Assembly: GCA_902594745.1 (NCBI GenBank)
Contig: CACJNF010000008.1
Location: 1-44,643 of the forward strand
Reading direction: 5' to 3'
Length of the DNA: 44,643 nucleotides
Origin: an uncultured Bacteroidota bacterium
Lineage (GTDB): Bacteria > Bacteroidota > Bacteroidia > Flavobacteriales > Flavobacteriaceae
Positions 6,288 through 16,096 of the stretch are shown piece by piece. A model generated the notes under the pieces. The model had not been told where the DNA came from. It searched no databases and saw only the letters and a program-made list of their open reading frames with translations. Position 1 is the stretch's first letter. Every line of letters starts with the position of its first letter. Both the position numbers and the translations under genes were made by a program.

Positions 6288-7235
6288 TTGATTTTGGATT
6301 TTTTAGGTATTTTATTTGGTATTATTCTTCTGTCTCATGGTGGTGATATACTTACAAAATCTTCCGTTGACTTATCATTAAAATTTTCTGTTCCTAAAAT
6401 TATAATTGGCATGACAGTTGTCTCATTTGCTACATCTGCACCCGAGCTTATCGTCAGTTTAAATGCAACTCTAAATGGGTTTTCAAATTTTGCTATAGGT
6501 AATGTAATAGGATCAAATATTGCCAATATTGGACTGGTTCTTGGAATAATAACAATAATATACCCCATTACTTTGCAACAAAGATTTTATTCTTCAGATT
6601 TTCCTATCCTAATGCTTTCAACATTTTTATTCTATATACTATTAATAACTGGTAGTAAAATATCTAGAGCTGAAGGTATTATTCTTCTTGTTTCAATTTC
6701 TCTGATACTTATATATTTATTTCTATATCAAAAGAAAAGTATTTCTGAGTTCTCAGATGTAGTTGATACATCTAAAATCTCTATCCCTAAATCAATTATT
6801 TATGTCTTATTTAGCGGATTGCTATTATGGCTTGGCTCAGAAACTTTAATAAAATCTGCCATTTCTGTAGCAAACAAATATGAGATATCTCAAAGAGTAA
6901 TAAGTGTAACAATGGTAGCTATTGGAACTAGTATCCCAGAATTAGCTGCATCTGTTGTAGCTTCAATAAAAAAACAAAATGATCTTTCAATAGGTAATCT
7001 TATTGGATCTAATATATTTAATCTTCTGGTAGTGATTGGAATTACATCTACTGTACTACCAATTGAACAAATTGACTCTAAAATTATATTTAATGATATG
7101 TTGTGGGTAATCCTTTTCTCAGCTATAATTCTTCCATTAGCTTATTTGAAAAGAAGAAATATTCTGACAAGAAAAAAAGGGATTATTCTATTAACATTAT
7201 ATTTAATTTTTATAATCCCTTTAATACTTAGTTAA
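6288..7235 (+). CDS. CaCA-family Ca2+/Na+ exchanger (YrbG-like)
   Basis: An inner-membrane cation exchanger with about ten transmembrane helices. The two inverted alpha-repeats are plain: GMTVVSFATSAPELIVSLNA with GNVIGSNIANIGLVLG in the first half, and TMVAIGTSIPELAASVVAS with GNLIGSNIFNLLVVIG in the second. Each carries the conserved acidic residue of the ion site (the Glu of PEL). Length 315 residues is usual. No ATG is available: the frame has a TAA at 6282-6284, two bases after the tRNA, and the first internal ATG would remove helix one, so translation must begin at TTG 6288 or TTG 6294. Expression is probably tied to the tRNA promoter. Confidence 0.9.
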   Translation: MILDFLGILFGIILLSHGGDILTKSSVDLSLKFSVPKIIIGMTVVSFATSAPELIVSLNATLNGFSNFAIGNVIGSNIANIGLVLGIITIIYPITLQQRFYSSDFPILMLSTFLFYILLITGSKISRAEGIILLVSISLILIYLFLYQKKSISEFSDVVDTSKISIPKSIIYVLFSGLLLWLGSETLIKSAISVANKYEISQRVISVTMVAIGTSIPELAASVVASIKKQNDLSIGNLIGSNIFNLLVVIGITSTVLPIEQIDSKIIFNDMLWVILFSAIILPLAYLKRRNILTRKKGIILLTLYLIFIIPLILS

Positions 7236-7247
7236 GATGCTGTTCCT

Positions 7248-8252
7248 TTAGGAAACGCTCTTTACTGTTTTTACAATTATTGCTGCTACTTTATAAGGGT
7301 CAGCATTTGATGCAGGTCTTCTATCCTCTAACCATCCTTTCCATCCACTCTCAACAGTCATTATAGGTATTCTAATAGATGCACCTCTATCTGAAACTCC
7401 ATAACTAAACTCAGTAATTGATTGTGTTTCATGGTCACCAGTTAATCTTTGATCATTATATGCGCCATAAACTGCAATACAGTCATCAACAACAGGTCTA
7501 AATGATTCACAGATTTTTTCATAAGTCTCTTTTGACCCACAAGTCCTTAAAGTTGTATTTGAGAAATTTGCATGCATACCAGATCCATTCCAATCAGTAG
7601 CACCAAGAGGTTTAGGATGATATTCAATTTTAATAGCATAATCTTCTGCTATTCTTTCTAATAAATATCTAGCTACCCACATTTCATCTCCAGCTTCTTG
7701 AGCTCCTTTCGCAAAAGTTTGAAATTCCCATTGACCCGCAGCAACTTCAGCATTTGTTCCTTCAACATTAATTCCTGCCTCAAGACATACGTCAAGATGA
7801 CGATCCATTATTTCACGTCCAAAAGTATTTGCACCTCCAACTGAACAATAGAATTGTCCTTGAGGAGTTTGATCTTTTGGGAATCCAAGAGGTAAGTTAG
7901 TCTCAGTATCCCAAAGGAAATATTCTTGTTCGAAACCAAACCAAAAGTCATTATCACTATCATCAATAGTTGCTCTACCATTTGACTCGTGAGGAGTACC
8001 ATCTGCGTTTAATACCTCAGTCATTACTAGAAAACCATTTTTTCTTTCAGGGTCTGGATATATTGCTACTGGTTTTAATAAACAATCTGAGGAGCCACCT
8101 GGAGCTTGTTGAGTTGAAGAACCATCAAAAGACCACATAGGACAGCTAGAAAGTTTACCGTCAAAGTCTGAAACGACTTTAGTTTTACTTCTAAGGCTTT
8201 GGGTTGGTTTATAACCATCAAGCCATATATATTCTAATTTAGATTTGCTCAT
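7248..8252 (-). CDS. glnII: glutamine synthetase, type II (eukaryotic-like)
   Basis: Makes glutamine from glutamate, ammonia and ATP. The length of 334 residues and motifs are those of the short GSII class of plants, rhizobia and many Bacteroidota, not GSI or GSIII: PMWSFDGSSTQQAPG, WFGFEQEYFLW (metal-binding Glu), GTNAEVAAGQWEFQ, DWNGSGMHANFS (ATP/metal His), GDHETQSITEFSYGVSDRGASIRIP and LEDRRPASNADPY near the C-terminus. It has no adenylylation-loop tyrosine of the GSI kind. The gene is convergent with the exchanger (12-base gap) and has its own upstream region. A weak -7 box (TAAATTGG, minus strand, 8277-8284) lies 24 bases upstream. GOGAT subunits encoded at 24354-30310 complete the GS-GOGAT pathway. 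Confidence 0.95.
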   Translation of the reverse strand: MSKSKLEYIWLDGYKPTQSLRSKTKVVSDFDGKLSSCPMWSFDGSSTQQAPGGSSDCLLKPVAIYPDPERKNGFLVMTEVLNADGTPHESNGRATIDDSDNDFWFGFEQEYFLWDTETNLPLGFPKDQTPQGQFYCSVGGANTFGREIMDRHLDVCLEAGINVEGTNAEVAAGQWEFQTFAKGAQEAGDEMWVARYLLERIAEDYAIKIEYHPKPLGATDWNGSGMHANFSNTTLRTCGSKETYEKICESFRPVVDDCIAVYGAYNDQRLTGDHETQSITEFSYGVSDRGASIRIPIMTVESGWKGWLEDRRPASNADPYKVAAIIVKTVKSVS

Positions 8253-8566
8253 AGTAATTATTTTTTGTTAAGTGCGCCAATTTAATTTTTTTTGAATTCT
8301 GAGGATGTTGATAACCTCAATTTTAATGAACTTTTATTAATCTATTATTTTATCGAATAAAAATTATTAAATACATATAAAATTGAATGAAAAATTGAGA
8401 AAAATGCATTACAATAAATCACTTTAAATTTTATATAATAAATTCATTATCAATTATAAAAAACCTGAAATCTAAATTATATTAAATAGAAAATTTAAGC
8501 TTATATGTTAATGGTAATTTATCAAAAACTTATTAAGATTTTTTTTTGATAACTTTGCTGTGAATA
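8253..8566. other. divergent spacer between glnII and purM
   Basis: About 314 bases of very AT-rich sequence with no believable gene. An inverted repeat TGAGG (8300-8304) and CCTCA (8315-8319), spanning a GTT/AAC pair, lies about 50 bases upstream of glnII and could be an operator or leader hairpin. The purM promoter box is at the right end. I see nothing else that can be supported. Confidence 0.4.
8550..8557 (+). promoter_or_regulatory. -7 promoter box of purM
   Basis: TAACTTTG matches TAnnTTTG. The ATG follows 10 bases later, so the transcript would begin only a few bases before the start codon and be nearly leaderless. Confidence 0.55.
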
Positions 8567-9733
8567 ATGACCAACAGATATAAATTAAGGGGTGTCTCTT
8601 CTGATAAAGAAGATGTTCATAATGCAATAAAAAATCATGATAAAGGTCTGTATCCAAAAGCCTTTTGTAAAATTCTTCCTGATTTAATTTCAAATTCAGA
8701 TGACCATGCATTAATTATCCATTCAGATGGTGCTGGTACCAAATCATCTCTAGCATATATTTATTGGAAAGAAACTGGTGATACTTCTGTATGGAAAAAT
8801 ATAGCTCAAGATTCCATTGTGATGAATCTTGATGATGTTGCTTGCGTTGGTGCAATTGATAATATTGTAATTTCATCTACAATTGGAAGAAATAAAAATA
8901 AGATTCCAGGTGAGGTAATTTCCAATATAATTTCTGGAACTGACGAAATATTAAATTTTTATAGAGATCTCGGAATAAATATTCATAGTGGTGGAGGAGA
9001 AACCGCTGATGTTGGTGATCTTGTAAGAACTATAATAGTAGATTCTTGTATGACAGTTAGAATCAAAAAGAGTCAAATAATTGATAACTCAAATATCAAA
9101 GCAGGAAATGTTATTGTTGGACTATCCTCTTCAGGCACATCTTCTTATGATAAAGAATATAACTCAGGTATTGGAAGTAACGGGCTTACATCAGCTAGAC
9201 ATGATGTTCTCTCTCATTACATTAAAGAAAAATATCCAGAGTCATATGATAACGACCTACCTAGCGAATTAGCCTATTGTGGTTCAAAAAATTTAACAGA
9301 TAAATTAGAAGGGTTTAATATTGATATAGGAAAAATGCTTTTATCTCCAACAAGATCTTATGCACCTCTTTTAAAGTTAATTTTTGATGAAATCGGAAGA
9401 AATAAAATAAATGGAATAATTCATTGTACTGGAGGTGGTCAAACAAAAATTTTACATTTTATTGATAATTTACACATAATAAAAAATAATCTTTTTGAAA
9501 TTCCTCCAATTTTTAAGCTAATAATGAATGAGTCTAACACAGATCCAAAGGAAATGTACAAGGTTTTTAATATGGGACATAGAATGGAAATTTATTTAGA
9601 TCCAGAAAATGCATCTAAGGTTATTGATATCTCAAAATCAGTCGGAATAGATGCTAAAATTATTGGAGAAGTGATTGAATCAGATGTTAAGAGACTAAGT
9701 ATTCAATCAGAATTAGGTAATTTTGATTATTAA
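8567..9733 (+). CDS. purM: phosphoribosylformylglycinamidine cyclo-ligase (AIR synthetase), long Bacteroidota form
   Basis: Fifth step of purine synthesis: ATP-dependent closure of FGAM to AIR. The 388-residue product follows the longer Bacteroidota PurM version: [18 protein letters not shown] at the start, [89 protein letters not shown] and [13 protein letters not shown]. These cover the ATP- and FGAM-binding glycine-rich loops of the AIRS fold. It leads the purM-prfA-pyrF run, with 8 bases before prfA, an order I know from other Flavobacteriia. Confidence 0.93.
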   Translation: MTNRYKLRGVSSDKEDVHNAIKNHDKGLYPKAFCKILPDLISNSDDHALIIHSDGAGTKSSLAYIYWKETGDTSVWKNIAQDSIVMNLDDVACVGAIDNIVISSTIGRNKNKIPGEVISNIISGTDEILNFYRDLGINIHSGGGETADVGDLVRTIIVDSCMTVRIKKSQIIDNSNIKAGNVIVGLSSSGTSSYDKEYNSGIGSNGLTSARHDVLSHYIKEKYPESYDNDLPSELAYCGSKNLTDKLEGFNIDIGKMLLSPTRSYAPLLKLIFDEIGRNKINGIIHCTGGGQTKILHFIDNLHIIKNNLFEIPPIFKLIMNESNTDPKEMYKVFNMGHRMEIYLDPENASKVIDISKSVGIDAKIIGEVIESDVKRLSIQSELGNFDY

Positions 9734-9741
9734 TAGTCATT

Positions 9742-10818
9742 ATGCTTATAGAAAAAATAGATATTGTTAAAAAAAGATATGATGAGATATATCAAATGAT
9801 TAGTAATCCAGAAATCATTGCAGATCAAAAAAAATATATTGAGTTAAATAAAGAGCTAAAAGAGATTAGTATTCTTGTAAATAAAGGAAAATTATATAAA
9901 GAAGCAATCGACCAAAAAGATGAAGCTGAGGGTTATATAAAATCTTCTGATGATAAAGACATGATTGAGATGGCTAAAGAACAATTGGAAATCTCAAAAC
10001 AATCTATAGAAAAACTTGAAGATGAAATTAAAATTCTTCTAATTCCCAAAGATCCGGATGATGCGAAAAATGTTGTGGTAGAAATTAGAGCAGGAACTGG
10101 TGGAGATGAAGCGAGTATTTTTGCGGGTGATTTATATAGGATGTATACAAAATTTGCACAAGAAAAAAAATGGAATTTAAGTATTGTTGATACTAGTGAG
10201 GGAACAGCTGGAGGATTCAAAGAGGTCATATTTGAAATAGCAGGGGAGGATGTGTATGGTGAATTAAAATATGAATCTGGAGTTCATAGGGTCCAGAGAG
10301 TTCCTCAAACAGAGACTCAAGGAAGAGTTCATACATCTGCAGCAACTGTTATGGTCCTGCCTGAAGCCGAAGAATTTGACGTTGAGATTAATATGAACGA
10401 AGTAAGAGTTGACTACTTTTGTTCATCTGGTCCTGGAGGTCAATCTGTTAATACTACATACTCGGCGGTTAGATTAACACATGAGCCGACTGGAGTTGTT
10501 GCTCAATGTCAAGATCAAAAATCTCAACATAAAAATAAAGAAAAGGCCATGAAAGTTCTAAGATCAAGACTTTATGAGATTGAGCTTAATAAAAGAATGG
10601 AGTCCGACTCTAAAAAAAGAAATGAACTGGTAAAATCTGGAGATAGATCAGCAAAAATTAGAACATATAATTATCCTCAAGGAAGAGTTACAGATCATAG
10701 AATTGGTTTGACACTTTATGACTTACCAAAAATTTTAGATGGAGACGTTTCTAAGTTAATTGATGAGATTAAATTGTATATCAATACTGAGAGACTAAAA
10801 GAAGCCGGAGAAGTATGA
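9742..10818 (+). CDS. prfA: peptide chain release factor 1
   Basis: Ends translation at UAA and UAG. The 358 residues comprise an N-terminal helical domain, a codon-recognition domain with the P-x-T type tripeptide in [19 protein letters not shown], and the catalytic GGQ motif in [17 protein letters not shown] at about residues 230-234, whose Gln is the usual PrmC methylation target. No prmC is in the window. The stop shares ATGA with the pyrF start, a sign of coupling. Nothing looks abnormal. Confidence 0.96.
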   Translation: MLIEKIDIVKKRYDEIYQMISNPEIIADQKKYIELNKELKEISILVNKGKLYKEAIDQKDEAEGYIKSSDDKDMIEMAKEQLEISKQSIEKLEDEIKILLIPKDPDDAKNVVVEIRAGTGGDEASIFAGDLYRMYTKFAQEKKWNLSIVDTSEGTAGGFKEVIFEIAGEDVYGELKYESGVHRVQRVPQTETQGRVHTSAATVMVLPEAEEFDVEINMNEVRVDYFCSSGPGGQSVNTTYSAVRLTHEPTGVVAQCQDQKSQHKNKEKAMKVLRSRLYEIELNKRMESDSKKRNELVKSGDRSAKIRTYNYPQGRVTDHRIGLTLYDLPKILDGDVSKLIDEIKLYINTERLKEAGEV

Positions 10819-11636
10819 TAATGAATAAATTACATGATCAAATAAATAAGAAGAAATCATTTCTTTGTATTGGTCTTGATATTGATAAAAATAAAATTCC
10901 TAAATCAATATTAGAATTAGATGATCCTATCTTTGAATTTGCGAAGAGAATTATTGACTCTACTAATGAATATGCAATTGCTTATAAACCAAATATTGCA
11001 TTTTTTGAGGCTTATGGTGCAAATGGCTTTAAATCTCTTAATAAAATCGCAAACTACCTTAATCAAAATTATCCTGAAATATTCACTATAGCTGATGCAA
11101 AGAGAGGAGATATTGGAAATACTTCAAAAATGTATGCTAATGCTTTCTTAGAGGAACTTAACTTCGATTCAATAACTGTTTCGCCATATATGGGGTCTGA
11201 CTCTGTTGAGCCTTTTTTAAGTATTGAAGATAAGTTAGTCTTTCTGCTTGCGTTAACCTCAAATATTGGCTCAAACGATTTTCAAGAACTTAATTTAGAT
11301 AACAATAATAAGCTTTATAAAAAAGTAATAGAAACATCCAGAACATGGAAGAACAGTAGCAGGATTATGTATGTAGTTGGTGCTAAAAACACTAAAGAGA
11401 TTCGTAAAATAAGAAATATGGTTCCTGATTCTTATCTTTTAATCCCAGGAGTTGGCGCTCAAGGTGGAAATATGGCTGAAATCTGTAAACAAGGTTTGGA
11501 TAAAAATTTAAAATTGATCATCAACTCATCAAGATCAATTATTTACGCATCAATTAATGATGATTTCGCTGAATGTGCTGCTAAAGAAGCAAAAAAAATT
11601 AGAGATGAAATGGAAAATTATATTAATGCACTATAA
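10815..11636 (+). CDS. pyrF: orotidine 5'-phosphate decarboxylase, subfamily 2
   Basis: Last step of UMP synthesis. A TIM-barrel enzyme of about 273 residues, with the subfamily-2 catalytic signature [15 protein letters not shown] at about residues 94-108 (Asp-Lys pair), [10 protein letters not shown] near the N-terminus, [21 protein letters not shown] and [12 protein letters not shown] for phosphate binding. The ATG at 10815 overlaps the prfA stop by four bases; the ATG at 10821 is an equally good fit to family length. The downstream hydrolase begins two bases after the stop. Confidence 0.94.
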   Translation: MIMNKLHDQINKKKSFLCIGLDIDKNKIPKSILELDDPIFEFAKRIIDSTNEYAIAYKPNIAFFEAYGANGFKSLNKIANYLNQNYPEIFTIADAKRGDIGNTSKMYANAFLEELNFDSITVSPYMGSDSVEPFLSIEDKLVFLLALTSNIGSNDFQELNLDNNNKLYKKVIETSRTWKNSSRIMYVVGAKNTKEIRKIRNMVPDSYLLIPGVGAQGGNMAEICKQGLDKNLKLIINSSRSIIYASINDDFAECAAKEAKKIRDEMENYINAL

Positions 11637-11638
11637 TT

Positions 11639-12424
11639 ATGATTCATTACACTAAATTTCTATGTAAAAATAAAGATGCAGATTGGATAACTTTTGTTCA
11701 TGGTGCAGGGGGTAGTTCTACAATATGGTTTAAACAAATAAAATATTTTTCAAAAAAATATAATTTATTACTACTTGATTTAAGAGGTCATGGAAAATCA
11801 AAATCAATTCCAATTAATCCATTTAAGAAAAAATATACATTTAATTCAATTACAAATGATATACTTGAGGTAATAAATGCTGAAAAAATTAAAAAATCTC
11901 ATTTTGTTGGTATCTCTTTGGGATCAATTCTAATTAGGAATTTTGCCGAAAAAAATCCAACTAGAGTAAAAAGTTTAATAATGGGTGGAGCAATAATGAA
12001 ATTAAATTTTAGATCAAAAGTACTTATGTTTCTGGGTAACTCTACGAAATCAATACTTCCTTACATGTGGATATATAAACTTTTTGCATTTATAGTAATG
12101 CCTAATAATAATCATAAAGAATCTAGGCTCTTATTTGTTAAGGAAGCAAAAAAGCTTTATCAAAAAGAATTTAAAAGATGGTTTCAATTAACTACTGAAT
12201 TGGTCCCTTTATTGAAATTTTTTAGACAAATTGAAATACAAATTCCAACTTACTACATAATGGGTGATCAGGACTACATGTTCTTACCCTCTGTCAAGGA
12301 AATAGTAAAAAATCATAAGAATTCTAAGCTTTTCGTAATACCAAACTGTGGTCATGTGGTAAATGTTGAAAAACCGAATATTTTTAATTTAAAGATGTTT
12401 GAGTTTATAGGAATGAGTGACTAA
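11639..12424 (+). CDS. alpha/beta hydrolase
   Basis: A 261-residue alpha/beta-fold hydrolase. The oxyanion segment is FVHGAGGSSTIWFKQI, the nucleophile elbow is FVGISLGSILI (G-x-S-x-G, Ser near residue 92), an acidic residue lies in YIMGDQDYMF, and the catalytic His in VIPNCGHVVNVEKP. LLLDLRGHGKS is a strong family match. Substrate unknown. It follows pyrF by two bases, so it is probably co-transcribed, and ends convergently with the amidohydrolase gene, sharing four bases. Confidence 0.88.
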   Translation: MIHYTKFLCKNKDADWITFVHGAGGSSTIWFKQIKYFSKKYNLLLLDLRGHGKSKSIPINPFKKKYTFNSITNDILEVINAEKIKKSHFVGISLGSILIRNFAEKNPTRVKSLIMGGAIMKLNFRSKVLMFLGNSTKSILPYMWIYKLFAFIVMPNNNHKESRLLFVKEAKKLYQKEFKRWFQLTTELVPLLKFFRQIEIQIPTYYIMGDQDYMFLPSVKEIVKNHKNSKLFVIPNCGHVVNVEKPNIFNLKMFEFIGMSD

Positions 12425-14019
12425 TCTATATTTCTTTCCTTATTTGATGTCCAATCTTTTTCTTCTCCAGGTTGATATATTTCATAATTTAATTCATCCT
12501 TACTTTTTCTAACCATTTTTCTAACATCCTCTAATAGTAGCTTTGAATCATAAACAATACCATCTTTAATTGTATACTTAACACCTCCCACTCTTTCGAC
12601 TTCATTATCTTTATTGAGCTTTATAGCTCCAGTACCATATAAAACCTTAAGATTTTCAAGTGGATTTTCTTCAACCAGGACAAGATCAGCTTTTTTACCT
12701 ATTTCTATTGAACCAATTTCTTTATCCATACCTAGTGCTTCTGCGCCTTTTAATGTAGCTGACATAACAACTTCAAGTGGATGGAATCCAGCCTCTCTCA
12801 ATAACTCTAACTCTCTTATGTAAGCGAATCCATAGAGTTGAAAAATGAATCCAGAATCTGACCCAACTGTTACTCTACCTCCTCTATTTTTATATTCGTT
12901 AACGAAATTCATCCATAGATTAAAATTCTTTCTCCACGCAACTTCTTGTTCTGTGCCCCAAAAATGCCAATAGGATCCATGAGATATTCTACTAGGTTGA
13001 TAAAACTCCCATAAACTTGGTAAAGTATATTCTTCATGCCATTCAGCTCTTCTAGCTCTTTGAAGGTCTCTGCTAGCCTCATAAATATTGAAAGTTGGAT
13101 CTAATGTAAAATCTAGTTCAATTAATTCATTCATTACATTATTCCAATGTTCTGAGCCAGGTTTTGCAGCCTGATCCCAAAGTTTACCAGCTTCTTCAAA
13201 CCTATGTTGCTCATTAGAATAATTATAATAATAAGGATAATTCTGTACAATTTTATCATCAAAGAGAGCCTCTGGTAAACCATACCAATGTTCCATTGAT
13301 GTTAGTCCAGCTCTAGCTGAATTTAAAACATTCCATCTTACTACATTTAATTGTGCATGATGCATAGCTGAGCCAAGACCTAGTGAATTATTTTCATCTA
13401 AAGCAGCAATCATTATATCAGGTTCAGCTCCAAAAAACTTAATACCATCTGCACCTTTCTTCGCATTAAATCTTACCCATTCTCTAGCTTGATTTGGATT
13501 ACTTATTTCATTAGTATAACCTGATCCAAAACCTGAATAAATAACAAGTCTTGGAGCTATAATTTCATTTTTGATACTCTTGTTTTTTAAATCTAGACTA
13601 AAGTCAATACCTCTTCCACCTGGTTCTCTGACAGTTGTAACACCATGTGCTAACCAAAGTTTAAAAACATAGTCAGGTTCAGCACCTTGTGAAACACCTC
13701 CAATATGTCCGTGCATATCGATAAATCCAGGAAGTATATACATTCCAGTAGCGTCAATTTCACGTCCACCTTTTTTTAGTTTAGGTCTTCTTCGCTCATT
13801 AATTTCAACTCCAGGATAACCAACAGTTTTTATAGACTTAATTATATTTTTCTCTATTACAATATCAACTGGTCCTAATGGTGGACTACCATTTCCATTA
13901 ATTAAAGTTACTCCTCTTATAATCAGTTGCTCAAAAGGTCCTTCTGAAAGATTTTTTTCTTGAGAGCTCAGATTAAAAGAAAATAATACACATAATGTAA
14001 ATAATAGATTTTTTCTCAT
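12421..14019 (-). CDS. secreted amidohydrolase family protein (imidazolonepropionase-like)
   Basis: A metal-dependent hydrolase of the amidohydrolase superfamily, 532 residues. A Sec signal peptide (MRKNLLFTLCVLFSFNLSSQ) points to the periplasm or outside. The metal-binding H-x-H is in LPGFIDMHGHIGG, a Lys ligand candidate in GADGIKFFGAEPD, and His in SMEHWYGLPEAL. The C-terminal GSDSG and KADLVLVEENPL patterns close the composite domain. The long middle section with aromatic and Arg-rich segments is unlike short imidazolonepropionases. Substrate unknown; peptides or amides are likely given the superfamily. The gene follows the crcB group by one base on the same strand. Confidence 0.87.
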   Translation of the reverse strand: MRKNLLFTLCVLFSFNLSSQEKNLSEGPFEQLIIRGVTLINGNGSPPLGPVDIVIEKNIIKSIKTVGYPGVEINERRRPKLKKGGREIDATGMYILPGFIDMHGHIGGVSQGAEPDYVFKLWLAHGVTTVREPGGRGIDFSLDLKNKSIKNEIIAPRLVIYSGFGSGYTNEISNPNQAREWVRFNAKKGADGIKFFGAEPDIMIAALDENNSLGLGSAMHHAQLNVVRWNVLNSARAGLTSMEHWYGLPEALFDDKIVQNYPYYYNYSNEQHRFEEAGKLWDQAAKPGSEHWNNVMNELIELDFTLDPTFNIYEASRDLQRARRAEWHEEYTLPSLWEFYQPSRISHGSYWHFWGTEQEVAWRKNFNLWMNFVNEYKNRGGRVTVGSDSGFIFQLYGFAYIRELELLREAGFHPLEVVMSATLKGAEALGMDKEIGSIEIGKKADLVLVEENPLENLKVLYGTGAIKLNKDNEVERVGGVKYTIKDGIVYDSKLLLEDVRKMVRKSKDELNYEIYQPGEEKDWTSNKERNID

Positions 14020-14020
14020 T

Positions 14021-14392
14021 TTAATTAAATATTTTATTCATAGTTAGAAAGCCTAGATAGGCTAAGGCTATACATAAAGATACACTAATAAAAATGTATA
14101 TAAATGAGTTTAATATTTCATTAGACTTAATAAAATTCAGATTCTCCATTGAAAATGCTGAGAAAGTAGTCAAACCACCACATATACCAACAACAAGGAA
14201 GTAGTAATAATCAGATTTTAACATATTGGAATTAATTAAATAACTTATAATTAGTCCAATTAAAAAACTACCAATTAAATTAACTGTTAATGTTGAATAT
14301 GGAAAGGAATCACTTGGAACTAATCTATTTAAAATTAATCTTATTGCAGATCCTAAACCTCCTCCCAAAAAAACAAGAAATAACTCTTTCAT
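14021..14392 (-). CDS. crcB: fluoride channel CrcB/Fluc
   Basis: A small four-helix membrane protein that exports fluoride as a dual-topology dimer. Family marks: FLGGGLGSAIRLILNRL at the start, TLTVNLIGSFLIGL (pore Asn) and CGGLTTFSAFSMENL (the TTFS stretch near the central Na+ site). I chose the ATG at 14392; an upstream in-frame start at 14422 would add ten residues and overlap the preceding gene by about 30 bases. It begins one base after the small membrane-protein gene, so the two form an operon. I see no fluoride riboswitch in the 48-base spacer upstream of the pair. Confidence 0.9.
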   Translation of the reverse strand: MKELFLVFLGGGLGSAIRLILNRLVPSDSFPYSTLTVNLIGSFLIGLIISYLINSNMLKSDYYYFLVVGICGGLTTFSAFSMENLNFIKSNEILNSFIYIFISVSLCIALAYLGFLTMNKIFN

Positions 14393-14393
14393 T

Positions 14394-14579
14394 TTATCTA
14401 AAAAGATTACTGTAAGCAGCAATTATTGAAATAAAAACAATAAATACAATTAAGATTACATACGAATTTTTATAATAAACATTGTGAAGTCTTGAATCCT
14501 TTATATAAGAGTATCCAATTATCAGAGAAAATAATATTATGAATATTATAGCAAAAATTAGTTGTCCTTTAGTAAACAT
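14394..14579 (-). CDS. small two-helix membrane protein of Flavobacteriia type
   Basis: 61 residues with two hydrophobic helices (LIFAIIFIILFSLIIGYSY and YVILIVFIVFISIIAAYS) separated by a short basic/Tyr segment (KDSRLHNVYYKNS). The N-terminal MFTKGQLIFA is familiar to me from conserved small proteins of Flavobacteriia. Function unknown. It directly precedes crcB and is divergent from the pyrophosphohydrolase gene. Confidence 0.75.
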   Translation of the reverse strand: MFTKGQLIFAIIFIILFSLIIGYSYIKDSRLHNVYYKNSYVILIVFIVFISIIAAYSNLFR

Positions 14580-14627
14580 TAATTAAATTTATTTTAATCA
14601 AACTTTTCTAATATAAAATTAACAATT

Positions 14628-15017
14628 ATGATAACTAATGCTATTGATGCAGTAAAAGAATTTAATGAAGCTTTTAAAATAAAGTACTCAAAAAATCAAA
14701 AAGCAGATCTTGATGAATCTACAATTGAGTTAAGATATAGACTAATGCAAGAAGAAAATGATGAGTATTTAGAAGCAGCAAGAAAAAAGGATTTAGTTGA
14801 AATTGCAGATGCACTTGGAGATAAACTTTATATTCTCTGTGGAACAATACTTGCACATGGACTTCAAGATAAAATTGTAGAAGTATTTGATGAAATTCAA
14901 AGGAGCAATATGAGTAAGCTTAGTGCAGATGGAACACCTGTAATAAGGGAAGATGGTAAAATTTTAAAAGGACCGAATTACTTTAAGCCAAATATAAAAT
15001 CAATTCTAGAAAAGTAA
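14628..15017 (+). CDS. MazG/PRA-PH-like nucleotide pyrophosphohydrolase
   Basis: 129 residues of the all-alpha NTP pyrophosphohydrolase fold. The metal-binding signature is present: LMQEENDEYLEA (E-E-x-x-E) followed by EIADALGDKLYILCGT (E-x-x-D). Members hydrolyse NTPs, often damaged or non-canonical, to NMP and pyrophosphate, or act in histidine synthesis as HisE; no his gene is near, so housecleaning is more likely. The C-terminal half KLSADGTPVIREDGKILKGP is typical of the Bacteroidota form. It ends one base short of the convergent ilvE stop. Confidence 0.85.
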   Translation: MITNAIDAVKEFNEAFKIKYSKNQKADLDESTIELRYRLMQEENDEYLEAARKKDLVEIADALGDKLYILCGTILAHGLQDKIVEVFDEIQRSNMSKLSADGTPVIREDGKILKGPNYFKPNIKSILEK

Positions 15018-15018
15018 A

Positions 15019-16068
15019 CTACTCAGTAATTTTATATCTCCAATTGTGGGTATCATCAGAAATATTCTGTTGAATATTAATAATAGCAGTTTTAATTTTT
15101 GAAGCAAAGTCGTTGTCTAATTCTTCAAGTTGAAATTTCTCATCTTTATAACCAAATGAATTAATTGGAGCTATCACTGCAGCTGTTCCACATCCAAAAA
15201 CTTCTTTTAAATTACCTGACTTAAACTCTGAAATAAGTTCTTTCACAGTTATATCTCTTTCTTCTACTTCAATTCCAATATCCCTAGCAACTTGTATCAC
15301 ACTTTTTCTTGTTACACCATCTAAAATTGTGTCACTTGTAAGTGGAGTAATAAGTTTATCATTAATTCTGAATACTACACTCATTGTTCCAACTTCCTCA
15401 ATTTTTTGATGAGTGGAAGAATCAGTCCAGACGATTTGATCGAAACCTTTTGATATTGCTATAGATGTTGGGTAAAATGCTGCACCATAATTTCCTGCTG
15501 CTTTAGCATACCCTGCACCTCCCGGAGCAGCTCTACTAAATTTATCTTCTATGTAAACACTTAGCGGCTTTGAATAATAAGCAGCACCAGGTGAGCAAAT
15601 AATTAAAAATTTATATTTTTTTGAAGGGCTTGCAGCAAGCATTTCTGATGAAGAAAAAACAAAAGGCCTAATGTAAATTGAAGATCCTGGCTCATTTGAA
15701 ACCCAGTCTCTCTCGAGACTTATTAGTTTGTTTAAGCCTTGAAAAAAATAGTCCTCAGGCAATATTGGAATATGCATCCTTTCACAAGATTTTTTAATTC
15801 TTTCATAATTGTCTTTAGGTCTAAACAACCATAAATCCTCATTTTTATCCTTGTATCCTTTCATTCCCTCAAATATAGCTTGGCCATAATGAAAAACATG
15901 TGTTGAGGGATCAAGATTAATTGAACTGTAGGGCTTAATTACTGGATCTTCCCATTTATCATTATCATAATTGCACTCAAACATATGATCTGTAAATATT
16001 TCTCCAAATTTTATAGTAGAGAAGTTTACATCATTTATTTTTGTACTCTTAGATTTAATGATTTTCAT
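15019..16068 (-). CDS. ilvE: branched-chain amino acid aminotransferase
   Basis: PLP-dependent fold-type IV transaminase acting on Val, Leu and Ile, 349 residues. The catalytic Lys lies in GYAKAAGNYGAAF, and further marks are HYGQAIFEGMKGYKD, YIRPFVFSSSEML, the cofactor Glu in QKIEEVGTMSVVF and DGVTRKSVIQVARD, and the phosphate-binding GCGTAAVI. All active-site residues that I can place are there. A near-consensus promoter box TATCTTCG (minus, 16075-16082) lies just upstream, giving an almost leaderless mRNA. Confidence 0.94.
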   Translation of the reverse strand: MKIIKSKSTKINDVNFSTIKFGEIFTDHMFECNYDNDKWEDPVIKPYSSINLDPSTHVFHYGQAIFEGMKGYKDKNEDLWLFRPKDNYERIKKSCERMHIPILPEDYFFQGLNKLISLERDWVSNEPGSSIYIRPFVFSSSEMLAASPSKKYKFLIICSPGAAYYSKPLSVYIEDKFSRAAPGGAGYAKAAGNYGAAFYPTSIAISKGFDQIVWTDSSTHQKIEEVGTMSVVFRINDKLITPLTSDTILDGVTRKSVIQVARDIGIEVEERDITVKELISEFKSGNLKEVFGCGTAAVIAPINSFGYKDEKFQLEELDNDFASKIKTAIINIQQNISDDTHNWRYKITE

Positions 16069-16096
16069 AGAATTCGAAGATAATTAAAAAATCAAT

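Noticed and set aside
8508-8711. A minus-strand frame overlapping the start of purM.
   Set aside because: It covers the purM promoter and N-terminus, has no family resemblance and its composition fits a shadow frame.
9933-10229. A 98-codon minus-strand frame inside prfA.
   Set aside because: Antisense shadow of conserved release factor sequence; Ser/Phe-rich with no domain.
14580-14627. A fluoride riboswitch in front of the crcB operon.
   Set aside because: The spacer is only 48 bases of A/T and lacks the conserved G-rich elements of the crcB motif.
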